Shown piece after piece: positions 46,999 to 55,524 of a DNA stretch of 64,000 nt. The stretch is from positions 1 through 64,000 of the forward strand of contig JAGHUX010000033.1 of NCBI GenBank assembly GCA_018064605.1. Reading direction: 5' to 3'. Within the stretch, counting starts at the first letter, position 1; the number at the start of each line of letters is the position of its first letter. Made by a program: the position numbers and the translations under genes. The DNA comes from Candidatus Limimorpha caballi (GTDB lineage: Bacteria; Bacteroidota; Bacteroidia; Bacteroidales; F082). The notes under the pieces are model-generated. The model did no database searches, was not told where the DNA came from, and worked only from the letters and a program-made list of their open reading frames with translations.

Positions 46999-47574
46999 TT
47001 ATTTGATTTCTTCAGGTTCGGCCTCCGAGATACGCACCGGCACTGCCTTGTTCACGGCATCGAGCTTGTCTTTGTCGGTGATGTCGGCATAATGCTGCTG
47101 GAAGTATCTCATTGCGACTTCTTCTCTGAGTTCATTGAAAGCTTTCGCTAATTCATTCTGAACGGCGATGTACATCATATAAGAAGTACCGCGGTCATTC
47201 TTAAGTGATACGACACCTTTGTTGGTCATAAAGCTGCCGATAAGCTCAATCTCCTTCGTCTCCACTTCCGGAGCTTTCTCATCGTTCGGTCTCGGTGTGA
47301 TGAATTCCTTGGTGATGTCCTTGAGTGTTGACACGTCGCCAGGTTTTCCGTTCACCATGAGCTTGTCGTACTTGTTGATCATGACGTTCAAAATGTTTCT
47401 TTCTTTCACTTTGACATCCATGTCAGGGTTTTCTATCGGTGGGGGCAGACGGCGGGTGATACCGCTGTCAGTGTCCATCGTAGTGGTAACGAGGAAGAAT
47501 ATCAACAGCAAGAAAGAGATATCGGCCATTGAACTGGCGTTGATTTCCGGTACTTTCTTTTTCTTACGAGCCAT
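46999..47574 (-). CDS. ExbD/TolR-family biopolymer transporter (first ExbD)
   Basis: 191 residues. Short cytoplasmic N-terminus (MARKKKKVPEI), helix with the conserved Asp (SMADISFLLLIFFLVTTTM), proline-rich stretch (RRLPPPIENPD), then a periplasmic domain (LNVMINKYDKLMVNGK). Partner of the ExbB-type protein at 48038. It is longer than the second ExbD because of an insertion around residues 75-105. Confidence 0.9.
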   Translation of the reverse strand: MARKKKKVPEINASSMADISFLLLIFFLVTTTMDTDSGITRRLPPPIENPDMDVKVKERNILNVMINKYDKLMVNGKPGDVSTLKDITKEFITPRPNDEKAPEVETKEIELIGSFMTNKGVVSLKNDRGTSYMMYIAVQNELAKAFNELREEVAMRYFQQHYADITDKDKLDAVNKAVPVRISEAEPEEIK

Positions 47575-47591
47575 GATAAATTCCTTCCTTA

Positions 47592-48017
47592 TTATTTGTT
47601 AATGAGTTTCGAAACGGCTGAATAGATTACAGCTGCGATTGTTGCACCGACAACAATATAGACGAACACCATGAAGAAGTCAACGAATGACTCGACACCT
47701 CTTGTTACGCCCATTGATTCAAGATATTCCATTGGAAGTGTTGAGCCTTTCGCGAGCAGCCAGGCGAGCAATGCCACGACGGCTGTTATGGCGATGTAAA
47801 GGCCTATTGACTTGACGCTCTTCGGGTTGATGATGATGCCGAAGACAGGTGCAAACAAAATCGCAACCACAGTCAATCCAAGCATGCAATATGCAAAGAC
47901 CATCGCCGTGCCAACGCTTTCCTGACCAGATGCCATGACGATGATGGCGAAGATGACGTTGAGGGCCATGAGGCCTATGAGACCATATTTGCAGTATTTT
48001 GATAATTTATCGACCAT
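47592..48017 (-). CDS. Four-helix membrane protein of the exbB-exbD operon
   Basis: 141 residues with four predicted transmembrane helices (GLIGLMALNVIFAIIVMASG; MVFAYCMLGLTVVAILFAP; IGLYIAITAVVALLAWLLA; FVDFFMVFVYIVVGATIAAV). A protein of this kind regularly sits between exbB and exbD in Bacteroidota; I know of no assigned function. It is 17 bases from exbD and 20 from exbB, so probably co-expressed and perhaps part of the same motor complex. Confidence 0.85.
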   Translation of the reverse strand: MVDKLSKYCKYGLIGLMALNVIFAIIVMASGQESVGTAMVFAYCMLGLTVVAILFAPVFGIIINPKSVKSIGLYIAITAVVALLAWLLAKGSTLPMEYLESMGVTRGVESFVDFFMVFVYIVVGATIAAVIYSAVSKLINK

Positions 48018-48037
48018 GATTCTTCTCTTTTGTTAGA

Positions 48038-48877
48038 TTAGTTTTTCTTTGAATAAGCGTGGAGCATGTCCATGAAAGTGATTGATGAGTCTTCCATGTC
48101 ATTGACGATGCCCTCGATCTTGTTGAGGATGAAGTTGTAGCAGATCTGAAGGATGACAGCGACGATAAGACCGAACACTGTTGTCAAAAGAGCGACCTTC
48201 ATACCGCCTGCGACGACTGTTGGGCTGATGTCACCTGCTGCTGCGATGGCGTCGAATGCCGCGATCATACCGATAACTGTTCCCATGAATCCCAACATTG
48301 GTCCCAAGGCGATGAACAATGAAATCCAGCTCGCGCCGCTCTCAAGGTTGCCTGTCATGACTGAACCGTATGAGACGATTGACTTCTCGACTTCTTCAAG
48401 ACCGTCGTTGTAGCGCATGAGGCCCTGGTAGAAGATGCTCGCGACCGGGCCGCGTGTGTTACGGCAGAGGTCTTTGGCCTTCTCGACGCCGCCCTTGTTG
48501 AGTGTGGCCTCAAGTTCTGTGAGAAGCTTCTTCGTGTTTGTTGTGCTTAATGTCAGATAGATGATTCTCTCGATTGACACTGCCAAGCCGAGAACCAAGA
48601 TTAACAAAATGACGCTCATGAAGCCCCAGCCACCATCGATGAACTGTTTCTTCAAAACTTCGTGGAATGTGGCATCCGTCTCAGGCGCTGCCAATGGGTT
48701 TGACTGAACTGGTGCAACTTCCTGTACTGGTGCTGCTGGTTCTACTGCTGGAGTCTCAGCGACTTGTTCTGTCTGAGCTTCAACTGGTTGTGCGTTCTCT
48801 TCTTGTGCGAGAAGTGTGTTGCTGATTCCGAATGTCAAGAAACCTGCAACTGTGAGCAAAGCAAATAACTTTTTCAT
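48038..48877 (-). CDS. MotA/TolQ/ExbB proton-channel protein
   Basis: 279 residues. An N-terminal signal sequence is followed by a Pro/Ala/Val/Glu-rich linker (about residues 25-65, with TPAVEPAAPVQEVAPVQ). Then come three helices typical of ExbB/TolQ: about 85-105, and the pair with LESGASWISLFIALGPMLGF and VALLTTVFGLIVAVILQ. Forms the proton channel with ExbD and energises TonB-dependent import, such as that of the receptor at 10055. First gene of the operon; no clear TAnnTTTG element was found in the 85 bases between it and the tRNA gene. Confidence 0.92.
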   Translation of the reverse strand: MKKLFALLTVAGFLTFGISNTLLAQEENAQPVEAQTEQVAETPAVEPAAPVQEVAPVQSNPLAAPETDATFHEVLKKQFIDGGWGFMSVILLILVLGLAVSIERIIYLTLSTTNTKKLLTELEATLNKGGVEKAKDLCRNTRGPVASIFYQGLMRYNDGLEEVEKSIVSYGSVMTGNLESGASWISLFIALGPMLGFMGTVIGMIAAFDAIAAAGDISPTVVAGGMKVALLTTVFGLIVAVILQICYNFILNKIEGIVNDMEDSSITFMDMLHAYSKKN

Positions 48878-48962
48878 GATTTGAAATGTTGATTACTACT
48901 TTTTTGTTGTTGATTTAATTGATTTTCTTTTATTTAACTTTTGTTTAACTTTCGTTTCCTCG

Positions 48963-49050
48963 CGGAGAGAGCGGGATTCGAACCCGCGATACCCTTTTGG
49001 AGTATACACACTTTCCAGGCGTGCTCCTTAAACCACTCGGACATCTCTCC
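48963..49050 (-). tRNA. tRNA-Ser(GGA)
   Basis: 88 nt. The acceptor stem GGAGAGA pairs with TCTCTCC and the discriminator is G. The D arm is TCCGAGTGGTTTAAGGA, the anticodon loop CTGGAAA with anticodon GGA, and the variable arm TATACTCCAAAAGGGTATC is long, as expected for class II tRNA-Ser. The T arm is GCGGGTTCGAATCCCGC. CCA is not encoded. Confidence 0.97.
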
Positions 49051-49216
49051 GGATGACCTTTTTCCCGGCCCACAAAAAACGGGTCAAAAATACAAATTTT
49101 TTCTTTTGCGGCAACATTTATTTTTAATCTTTGTCGCTTTTTTTGTCAAACGTCATCCCGTCATACTTAAATGTTGCATTATCAACGGAATATACTTTGT
49201 CTTATTGTATGTCCTC

Positions 49217-49258
49217 CACTTTCAAACTTTATAACTTTCAGACTTTATAACTTTCAGA
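49217..49258. repeat. AT-rich minisatellite after ansA
   Basis: Two and a half copies of an ACTTTATAACTTTCAG-type unit. On the minus strand these read AAAGTTATAAAGT(C/T)TG, close to the units at 9134-9183 and 52334-52396. Confidence 0.75.
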
Positions 49259-50279
49259 CCGTCATTTCTCCTCTCAAAGGTGTCTGAAGGTAGTGCTCGA
49301 TGCTCTTCCTTTCGAGGCCTTCGCCGAGCAGATACATCATCTTAGCCAATGCCGACTCGGTGGTGATGTCGTGCCCGCTGATGACGCCGATCCTGTTGAG
49401 GTCGAGGCTGGTCTCGTAGCGTCCCATCTCGACGGACCCCGACTTGCACTGCGTCACGTTGAATACGATGAGGCCGCCGTCGATGGCGTCTTTCAGGCTG
49501 TCAATGAACCACTCTGCCGTCGGCGCGTTGCCCGAACCGAATGTCTCCATGATTAGCCCTTTCAACCCGGGCGTGTGCAGCGTGTGCCGCACGAACTCCG
49601 GCGTGATGCCCGGGAAGAGCTTCAGGATGCCGACGTTGCTGTCGAACCTCTTGTGGACGATGAGCCGCCCGTCGCTTCTCTTGGCGATATACTCCTTGTT
49701 GTATTTTATCTTGATGCCGACATCGGCGAGCGTCGGGTAGTTGCCCGTGGTGAACGCGTTGAAATGCTCGGCGTTGTGCTTCGTTGACCTGTTGCCTCTG
49801 AGCAGTTCGTTCTCGAAGAAGATGCACACCTCCGGCACGCACGGGTCGCCGTTCTGGTCTTTGGCCGCCGCTATCTCGATGGCCGCTATGAAGTTCTCGC
49901 GCCCGTCGCTCCTCACCATGCCCATAGGCAGCTGCGAGCCCGTGAACACCACCGGCTTGCTGAGGTTCTCAAGCATGAAACTCAACGCCGACGCGCTGTA
50001 CGCCATCGTGTCGGAACCGTGCAGCACCACGAAACCGTCGTATTTCTCGTAGTTCTCCTCAATCTTCTCGGCCAGCGACACCCAGAAGTCGGGCGTCATG
50101 TTCGACGAGTCGATGAGATGCTCGAACGGGTAGAAGTCGATGCCGTATTCGAGGTTGCGCAGGACGGGCAGATGCTCGTAGATGTTGCCGAAGTCGAACG
50201 GCACGAGACTCCCCGTCGCCGGGTCTTTCATCATCCCGATCGTGCCTCCCGTATATAAAACCAAAATAGAATTTCTCAT
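49254..50279 (-). CDS. ansA: Type I L-asparaginase
   Basis: Hydrolyses asparagine to aspartate and ammonia; cytoplasmic (no signal peptide). 341 residues from the ATG at 50277-50279. LYTGGTIGMM carries the first catalytic Thr, VVLHGSDTMAYSASAL the second Thr-Asp pair, then TGSQLPMG and the C-terminal regulatory lobe (SGHDITTESALAKMMYLLG). Last of the minus-strand run trpS, hflX, tatD, ansA. Confidence 0.95.
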   Translation of the reverse strand: MRNSILVLYTGGTIGMMKDPATGSLVPFDFGNIYEHLPVLRNLEYGIDFYPFEHLIDSSNMTPDFWVSLAEKIEENYEKYDGFVVLHGSDTMAYSASALSFMLENLSKPVVFTGSQLPMGMVRSDGRENFIAAIEIAAAKDQNGDPCVPEVCIFFENELLRGNRSTKHNAEHFNAFTTGNYPTLADVGIKIKYNKEYIAKRSDGRLIVHKRFDSNVGILKLFPGITPEFVRHTLHTPGLKGLIMETFGSGNAPTAEWFIDSLKDAIDGGLIVFNVTQCKSGSVEMGRYETSLDLNRIGVISGHDITTESALAKMMYLLGEGLERKSIEHYLQTPLRGEMTV

Positions 50280-50298
50280 AATTTTTAATTTTAATCTT

Positions 50299-51132
50299 TT
50301 AAATCCGGGCACATGTTCCATGTACCCGGCTATTCAGGTAGTGCCCTGCGGGCACTTTAAACAACGCCGAAGCGTTTTCAGTAGTTTTATTAATAATTTC
50401 GTCTAATGTCAGATTGTAAATCTCCGCCACCTTCTCCGCCGTCTTCACAATGTACGACGGCTCGTTGCGCTTGCCGCGATACGGCACGGGCGGCAGATAC
50501 GGGTCGTCGGTCTCCAGAACGATTGATTCCAAAGGCATCTCGTTCAGGAAATCTCTCACGAAACAGTTTTTGTATGTTATCACGCCGCCGATGCCGAGCG
50601 CGAACCCGTACGACAACGCCGTCTTCGCCTCGTCGAAAGTGCCGTTGAAACAGTGCATCACGCCTCTCAGACGCCCGTCCTGCTCGTTGTCGATGACTCT
50701 GAACATCTCCGGGAACGCGTTTCTCGTGTGAACCGACACCGGAAGACCGAGTTCCTTCGCCCATTTCAGCTGCTCGTGCAGAACGTCAACCTGCTGTTTC
50801 TCAAAGGTTCTGTCCCAATAGAAATCCAGGCCGATCTCGCCGATGCCGACCAAGTCGGAGTTGAGCGTTGAGAGTAGGGAGTTGAGTGTGTCCTCGATCA
50901 CGCCGAGATGTCTCACATAGTCTTCCTTCACCGATTCGGGATGAAGCCCCATCATAACTCTCACGTTTTCAGGATGTTTCTCATAAAAGTCCATCATGGG
51001 TTTTATCGAAAGCTCGTCGGTGTTCGGCAGCAGCAGCATTCCCACACCGGCGTCGAGTGCACGCTGGAAGGCTTCTTCGCGGTCGGCGTCGAAGGCCTCG
51101 TCGTAGATGTGGCAATGTGTGTTGATAATCAT
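50299..51132 (-). CDS. tatD: TatD-family metal-dependent deoxyribonuclease
   Basis: 277 residues from the ATG at 51130-51132. TIM-barrel metallohydrolase: THCHIYDEAF, GLHPESV, GEIGLDFYWD, VSVHTRNAF, HCFNGTFDEA and ETDDPYLPPVPYRGKRNEP, which supply the two-metal site. Acts as 3'-5' exonuclease/DNase in repair or turnover. Eleven bases after hflX and 19 before ansA, so probably one transcript. A short low-complexity stretch (LNSLLSTLNSD) lies in the middle. Confidence 0.93.
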   Translation of the reverse strand: MIINTHCHIYDEAFDADREEAFQRALDAGVGMLLLPNTDELSIKPMMDFYEKHPENVRVMMGLHPESVKEDYVRHLGVIEDTLNSLLSTLNSDLVGIGEIGLDFYWDRTFEKQQVDVLHEQLKWAKELGLPVSVHTRNAFPEMFRVIDNEQDGRLRGVMHCFNGTFDEAKTALSYGFALGIGGVITYKNCFVRDFLNEMPLESIVLETDDPYLPPVPYRGKRNEPSYIVKTAEKVAEIYNLTLDEIINKTTENASALFKVPAGHYLNSRVHGTCARI

Positions 51133-51143
51133 GACCTTATATC

Positions 51144-52325
51144 TTAATAAAGGAAGTTGTCGAAAGGATATTTCAGGGCGTGCATGTCTTTGATCTCGTG
51201 GTAAAGCAAGTCCCTGAACTCCTGGTAGTTCTCTTTGTCTTTCGCCGAGATGAAGATGCAGGGGCTGCCCTTCGCCATCCAAGTCTTCTTCCAGTCGTCG
51301 AGCGTATAGTTGCGTTTTGTCGCCGGAGTGAGGTCGTCTTCCTCTTTCACTTCGTATTGATATGCGTCTATCTTGTTGAAAATCATGATGACTTTCTTGT
51401 CGCCTGCGCCTATCTCGCTCAGTGTCTGGCTCACCGTCTCAATCTGCGACTCGAAGTCGGGGTGCGAGATGTCAACGACGTGGAGCAGTATGTCCGACTC
51501 TCTCACCTCGTCGAGCGTTGACTTGAACGACTCGATGAGCTGTGTCGGCAGCTTGCGGATGAAGCCGACGGTGTCTGACAGCAGGAATGGCAGGTTGTCG
51601 ATGACGACTTTCCTGACCGTGGTGTCCAAGGTGGCGAAGAGTTTGTTCTCGGCGAACACGTCGCTCTTGCTCAACATGTTCATTATCGTTGACTTGCCGA
51701 CGTTAGTGTAGCCGACCAATGCGACGCGCACGAGTTGCTGTCGGTTCTTGCGCTGCACCGACTTCTGCATGTCGATCTCTTTGAGTTTCTCTTTCAGCAG
51801 GGCTATCTTATCGCGTATGATCTTGCGGTCGGTCTCGATCTGTGTCTCGCCGGGGCCGCGCATCCCGATGCCGCCGCGCTGACGTTCGAGGTGGGTCCAC
51901 ATCCGCGTGAGGCGGGGAAGCATGTATTGATACTGTGCGAGTTCCACCTGCGTCTTGGCGTAGGCGGTCTTCGCGTTCTTCGCGAAGATGTCCAAGATGA
52001 GGTTGGTCCTGTCCAAGATGCGGCATTCGAGTTCTTTCTCGAGGTTGCGTATCTGCGTCGCGCTCAGCTCGTCGTCGAAGATGGCCATGTCGATGTTCTC
52101 CGCCTTGACGTACTGATGCAGTTCCTCGAGTTTGCCGGAACCGAGATACGTCACGCTGTTGGGCCGGTCGAGCGGCTGCACGAAACGCCCCACGGTGACG
52201 CCGCCCGCCGTCTCCAAGAGGAACTCAAGCTCGTCGAGGTACTCCTCGGTGCGCTCGCGGTTCTGCTCGTAGGTGCTGACGGCGACGAGCACCGCACGCT
52301 CCGGGACCTTTTCGTGACTTATCAT
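51144..52325 (-). CDS. hflX: Ribosome-associated GTPase HflX
   Basis: 393 residues. N-terminal nucleotide-binding HflX domain (YLGSGKLEEL, DRTNLILDIFAKNAKT), the RGGIGMRGPGETQIE linker, then the G domain with G1 GYTNVGKST, G3 DTVGFI and G4 NKID. Rescues or splits stalled 70S ribosomes under stress. The short stretch between it and the upstream trpS stop codon is a 9-bp minisatellite (52334-52396) rather than a recognisable promoter. Confidence 0.95.
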   Translation of the reverse strand: MISHEKVPERAVLVAVSTYEQNRERTEEYLDELEFLLETAGGVTVGRFVQPLDRPNSVTYLGSGKLEELHQYVKAENIDMAIFDDELSATQIRNLEKELECRILDRTNLILDIFAKNAKTAYAKTQVELAQYQYMLPRLTRMWTHLERQRGGIGMRGPGETQIETDRKIIRDKIALLKEKLKEIDMQKSVQRKNRQQLVRVALVGYTNVGKSTIMNMLSKSDVFAENKLFATLDTTVRKVVIDNLPFLLSDTVGFIRKLPTQLIESFKSTLDEVRESDILLHVVDISHPDFESQIETVSQTLSEIGAGDKKVIMIFNKIDAYQYEVKEEDDLTPATKRNYTLDDWKKTWMAKGSPCIFISAKDKENYQEFRDLLYHEIKDMHALKYPFDNFLY

Positions 52326-52333
52326 GGAGTTGG

Positions 52334-52396
52334 AAAGTTTGTAAAGTTTGTAAAGTTTATAAAGTTTGTAAAGTTTGTAAAGTTTATAAAGTTTAA
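52334..52396. repeat. 9-bp minisatellite between trpS and hflX
   Basis: Seven units of AAAGTTTGT/AAAGTTTAT in the order GT-GT-AT-GT-GT-AT-AA, i.e. a 27-base super-period. In one frame it yields a Lys-Phe-Val/Ile peptide that is not a real protein. Confidence 0.9.
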
Positions 52397-52399
52397 AAG

Positions 52400-53398
52400 T
52401 CAGAATGGTTTGAAGCCGATTATCTCCCTGACTTCCTTCACTGTCTTGGCGGCGCTTTCGCGGGCTTTCTCGGCGCCCATGCGTGCCACCTTATTAATAT
52501 AGTCGTCGTCGGCGTCGATTTCGCGGATGCGTTCGCGTATCGGTGTGACGAACTTTATCATGTCTTCGGCGAGTTGTTTCTTCATGTCGCCGTAGCGTAT
52601 CGTCATGTTATTATATGCGTCGTCGAAGAATTTCACGGTGTCGGGTGTCGAGACGATGCTCATGAGCTGGAAGAGGTTCTGTATGGCCTCCGGCTTCTCC
52701 TGATTCATCTCTGTCGGGCCGCTGTCGGTCTTGGCGCGCATCACTTTCTTGCGGATTGAGGCGTCGTCTTCGGCCAAGAAGATGGCGTTGCCTTCGCCTT
52801 CGCTCTTGCCCATCTTGCCGTTGCCGTCGAGGCCTGGCACCTTAACCAACTGATTTCCAAAGTTGAACGCCTGCGGAATCGGGAAGTAATCTATTCCGTA
52901 GATGTTGTTGAAACGTCCGGCGAAGTCGCGGGCTTTCTCGAGGTTCTGCTCCTGGTCCTTGCCGACGGGCACGTAGTTCGAGCGGTGGATGAGGATGTCG
53001 GCGGCCATCAAGGTCGGGTAGGTGAGGAGGCCGGCGTTGACGTTGTCGGGCTGCTTGCGGACCTTCTCCTTGAATGTCGTGACGCGCTCAAGCTCACCGA
53101 TGTAGGCGTTCATGTTCAGGAAGAGATAAAGCTCCAGCACCTCCGGCACGTCGCTCTGAACATACAGCGTCGCCTTCTCCGGGTCAACGCCCGCCGCGAG
53201 GTATTCGACCAAGATCTGACGAACCCTCCCGTGAAGGTCATCTGGATGCGGATGTGTCGTAAGTGAATGATAATCAGCTATGAAAAAATAGCAGTTGTAG
53301 TTATCCTGAAGGCGGATGAAGTTCTTCACCGCACCGAAATAGTTGCCAAGGTGCAAATTTCCTGTCGGCCTGATGCCGCTGAGTACTGTCTCTTTCAT
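52400..53398 (-). CDS. trpS: Tryptophanyl-tRNA synthetase
   Basis: Charges tRNA-Trp; 332 residues from the ATG at 53396-53398. HIGH box: PTGNLHLGNYFGA; KMSKS box: GNGKMGKSEG; tryptophan-site and dimer segments ADYHSLTTHP, AADILIHRSNYVPVGKDQ. C-terminal helices end in IIGFKPF. Promoter TATTTTTG on the minus strand at 53417-53424. Head of the run trpS-hflX-tatD-ansA. Confidence 0.96.
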   Translation of the reverse strand: MKETVLSGIRPTGNLHLGNYFGAVKNFIRLQDNYNCYFFIADYHSLTTHPHPDDLHGRVRQILVEYLAAGVDPEKATLYVQSDVPEVLELYLFLNMNAYIGELERVTTFKEKVRKQPDNVNAGLLTYPTLMAADILIHRSNYVPVGKDQEQNLEKARDFAGRFNNIYGIDYFPIPQAFNFGNQLVKVPGLDGNGKMGKSEGEGNAIFLAEDDASIRKKVMRAKTDSGPTEMNQEKPEAIQNLFQLMSIVSTPDTVKFFDDAYNNMTIRYGDMKKQLAEDMIKFVTPIRERIREIDADDDYINKVARMGAEKARESAAKTVKEVREIIGFKPF

Positions 53399-53416
53399 AT
53401 TCAAATTTTAAACCCG

Positions 53417-53424
53417 CAAAAATA
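53417..53424 (-). promoter_or_regulatory. trpS promoter -7 element
   Basis: TATTTTTG on the minus strand, 18 bases upstream of the ATG; the -33 element is not obvious. Confidence 0.5.
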
Positions 53425-53519
53425 CAAAAAAGTTTGGAGTGTTGGAAATTGTGTGCGTAGATTTTTGCTTTTCATCCGAAAATTTCGACAAAATCCTCGT
53501 CTCATGTTTCTGAAAAGTG

Positions 53520-53527
53520 TATTTTTG
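53520..53527 (+). promoter_or_regulatory. hsdM promoter -7 element
   Basis: TATTTTTG, 54 bases before the hsdM ATG. It probably drives the whole modification operon. Confidence 0.5.
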
Positions 53528-53581
53528 CAAAGTATATTTCATATCATATTAATCACGTATTGCGTTTAAAACATTGAAAAC

Positions 53582-55138
53582 ATGGTAGATATAAAGAAAG
53601 AACAAGAACGTCAGGAACTCCACCGCACCATCTGGGCGATCGCCGACGAGATGCGTGGCAGCGTTGATGGGTGGGATTTCAAGTCCTATATCCTCGGAAT
53701 CCTCTTCTATCGCTATATCAGCGAAAACATCACCAACTACATCAATAAAGGCGAATGGGAGAGCGGCAACAAGGATTTCAACTACGCCGACCTCGATGAT
53801 GTCACGGCAGAAGACGCACGCGAGGAGATGGTGGGTGTGAAGGGCTTCTTTATCCTGCCAAGCCAGCTGTTCTGCAACGTCTGCAAGGTGTGCGACAAGG
53901 ACGACAACCTCAACGAGACCCTCGAACGTATCTTCACCGACATTGAGGCGAGCGCCAAAGGCACTGATAGCGAGGATGATTTCAAAGGTCTGTTTGCCGA
54001 CCTCGACGTGAATAGCAACAAGCTGGGCGCTACCGTGGTGAAACGAAACGAGAAACTGGTGAAACTCCTTCGCGGCATTCAACAGATGCAGTTGGGCGAC
54101 TACCAGGACAACACCATCGACGCTTTCGGCGATGCATACGAGTATCTTATGGGCATGTACGCATCAAACGCCGGCAAGTCGGGCGGCGAGTTCTACACTC
54201 CGCAAGAGGTATCGGAACTGCTCACCAAGCTGGCCACCCTTGGCAAGACAGAAGTCAACAAGGTCTATGACCCGGCATGCGGCTCAGGCTCGCTTCTCCT
54301 GAAAGCTGCAAAGATTCTCGGTAAAGACAACGTGCGTCAGGGCTTCTTCGGACAGGAAATCAACCTCACGACATATAACTTGTGCAGAATCAATATGTTC
54401 CTTCACGACATCGACTACGATAAATTCGATATAGCCTGTGAAGATACTTTGTTGAGTCCTCAGCATTGGGACGACGAGCCTTTCGAAATGATAGTCTCCA
54501 ATCCACCATATTCCATCCATTGGAAGGGCGACGACGACATCACATTGATAAACGACCCGCGCTATGCACCGGCGGGCGTGCTCGCCCCGAAGAGCAAGGC
54601 CGACCTCGCCTTCATCATGCACTCTTTGGCTTGGCTTGCGACCAACGGGACAGCGGCAATCGTCTGTTTCCCCGGCGTGATGTATCGCGGCGGCGCGGAG
54701 AAGAAAATCCGTCAGTATCTCATCGACAACAACTACGTGGATTGTATCATACAACTGCCCGACAACCTTTTCTTCGGAACCTCCATCGCCACCTGCATCA
54801 TGGTGCTGAAAAAGAGTAAGAAAGACAACGCCACACTCTTCATAGATGCCAGTAAAGAGTGTGTGAAGATAACCAACAACAACAAACTCACTCCGGAGAA
54901 TATCGAGCATATAGTGCAAATGTTCGCCGACAGAAAAGATGTTCAGTATCAATGTAAATTGGTCGGCAACGATGTGATTGCCGAGGGCGACTACAACTTG
55001 TCCGTCTCCTCATACGTTGAGCAGGCAGACACAAGGGAACTGGTGGATATTGCAGAACTGAATGCGAAAATTGAAGAGATTGTGGCTCACGAGAACGAAT
55101 TGAGAATGCAGATTGACGCTATCATAAAAGAGTTGTAG
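53582..55138 (+). CDS. hsdM: Type I restriction-modification DNA adenine methyltransferase subunit
   Basis: 518 residues. N-terminal HsdM_N helical domain (DEMRGSVDGWDFKSYILGIL), then the N6-adenine methylase core: YTPQEVSELL, SAM loop DPACGSGSLLLKAA and catalytic NPPY (Asn307-Tyr310) in VSNPPYSIHW; later FPGVMYRGGAEKKIRQYL, typical of HsdM. Methylates adenine in the bipartite target chosen by HsdS, and is also required for cleavage with HsdR. In this locus three genes or remnants separate it from hsdS. Confidence 0.96.
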   Translation: MVDIKKEQERQELHRTIWAIADEMRGSVDGWDFKSYILGILFYRYISENITNYINKGEWESGNKDFNYADLDDVTAEDAREEMVGVKGFFILPSQLFCNVCKVCDKDDNLNETLERIFTDIEASAKGTDSEDDFKGLFADLDVNSNKLGATVVKRNEKLVKLLRGIQQMQLGDYQDNTIDAFGDAYEYLMGMYASNAGKSGGEFYTPQEVSELLTKLATLGKTEVNKVYDPACGSGSLLLKAAKILGKDNVRQGFFGQEINLTTYNLCRINMFLHDIDYDKFDIACEDTLLSPQHWDDEPFEMIVSNPPYSIHWKGDDDITLINDPRYAPAGVLAPKSKADLAFIMHSLAWLATNGTAAIVCFPGVMYRGGAEKKIRQYLIDNNYVDCIIQLPDNLFFGTSIATCIMVLKKSKKDNATLFIDASKECVKITNNNKLTPENIEHIVQMFADRKDVQYQCKLVGNDVIAEGDYNLSVSSYVEQADTRELVDIAELNAKIEEIVAHENELRMQIDAIIKEL

Positions 55139-55142
55139 AGTT

Positions 55143-55491
55143 ATGAGCAAGATAGAAGAACTGCGAGGCGAAAACCGTGCCGAATATGGTGCTGCCGTGA
55201 TAAAGCATCTTTCGGCGGAACTGACTGCCGAATATGGCAAAGGATTCGATGCCAGTAATTTGTACAAGTTCACACAGTTCTATAAAGCGTTTCCTACAAT
55301 TTTAGACTCAGCGTGTCTAAATTCTGTCATTTTACACCGACGAAGACATTGCCCGTTATTCCATTCTGAATGGAAACGAGCAGTTGTTTGCTTCCAAATA
55401 CAAGACCTGTCTGCCGACGGAAGACGAACTCCGTGCCGAAATAGAAACGCAGAAACAGATGTTTTACCTTCAACAGAAAGAAAGACAATAA
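55143..55491 (+). pseudogene. DUF1016 (YhcG-type PD-(D/E)XK) gene remnant with internal deletion and frameshift
   Basis: The first ~50 codons read as a DUF1016 N-terminus (EYGAAVIKHLSAELTAEYGK, then GFDASNLYKFTQFYKAFP). From 55330 a different frame reads the C-terminal end of the same family (FYTDEDIARYSILNGNEQLF, LPTEDELRAEIETQKQMFYL) to a TAA at 55489-55491. The central part, normally over 200 residues including most of the nuclease domain, is gone and the ends are out of frame. Full-length relatives are frequent accessory genes of type I R-M operons. Confidence 0.85.
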
Positions 55492-55524
55492 TATAATGTA
55501 GAACTTTTACAATAACACTTGATT

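Noticed and set aside
48941..49234. Open frame across the tRNA gene
   Set aside because: It reads through tRNA-Ser on the opposite strand; chance frame.
51735..52502. Plus-strand reading frame with a Lys-Phe-Val/Ile repeat tail
   Set aside because: It is the antisense of hflX and its tail comes from the 9-bp minisatellite; hflX on the other strand has full family motifs.
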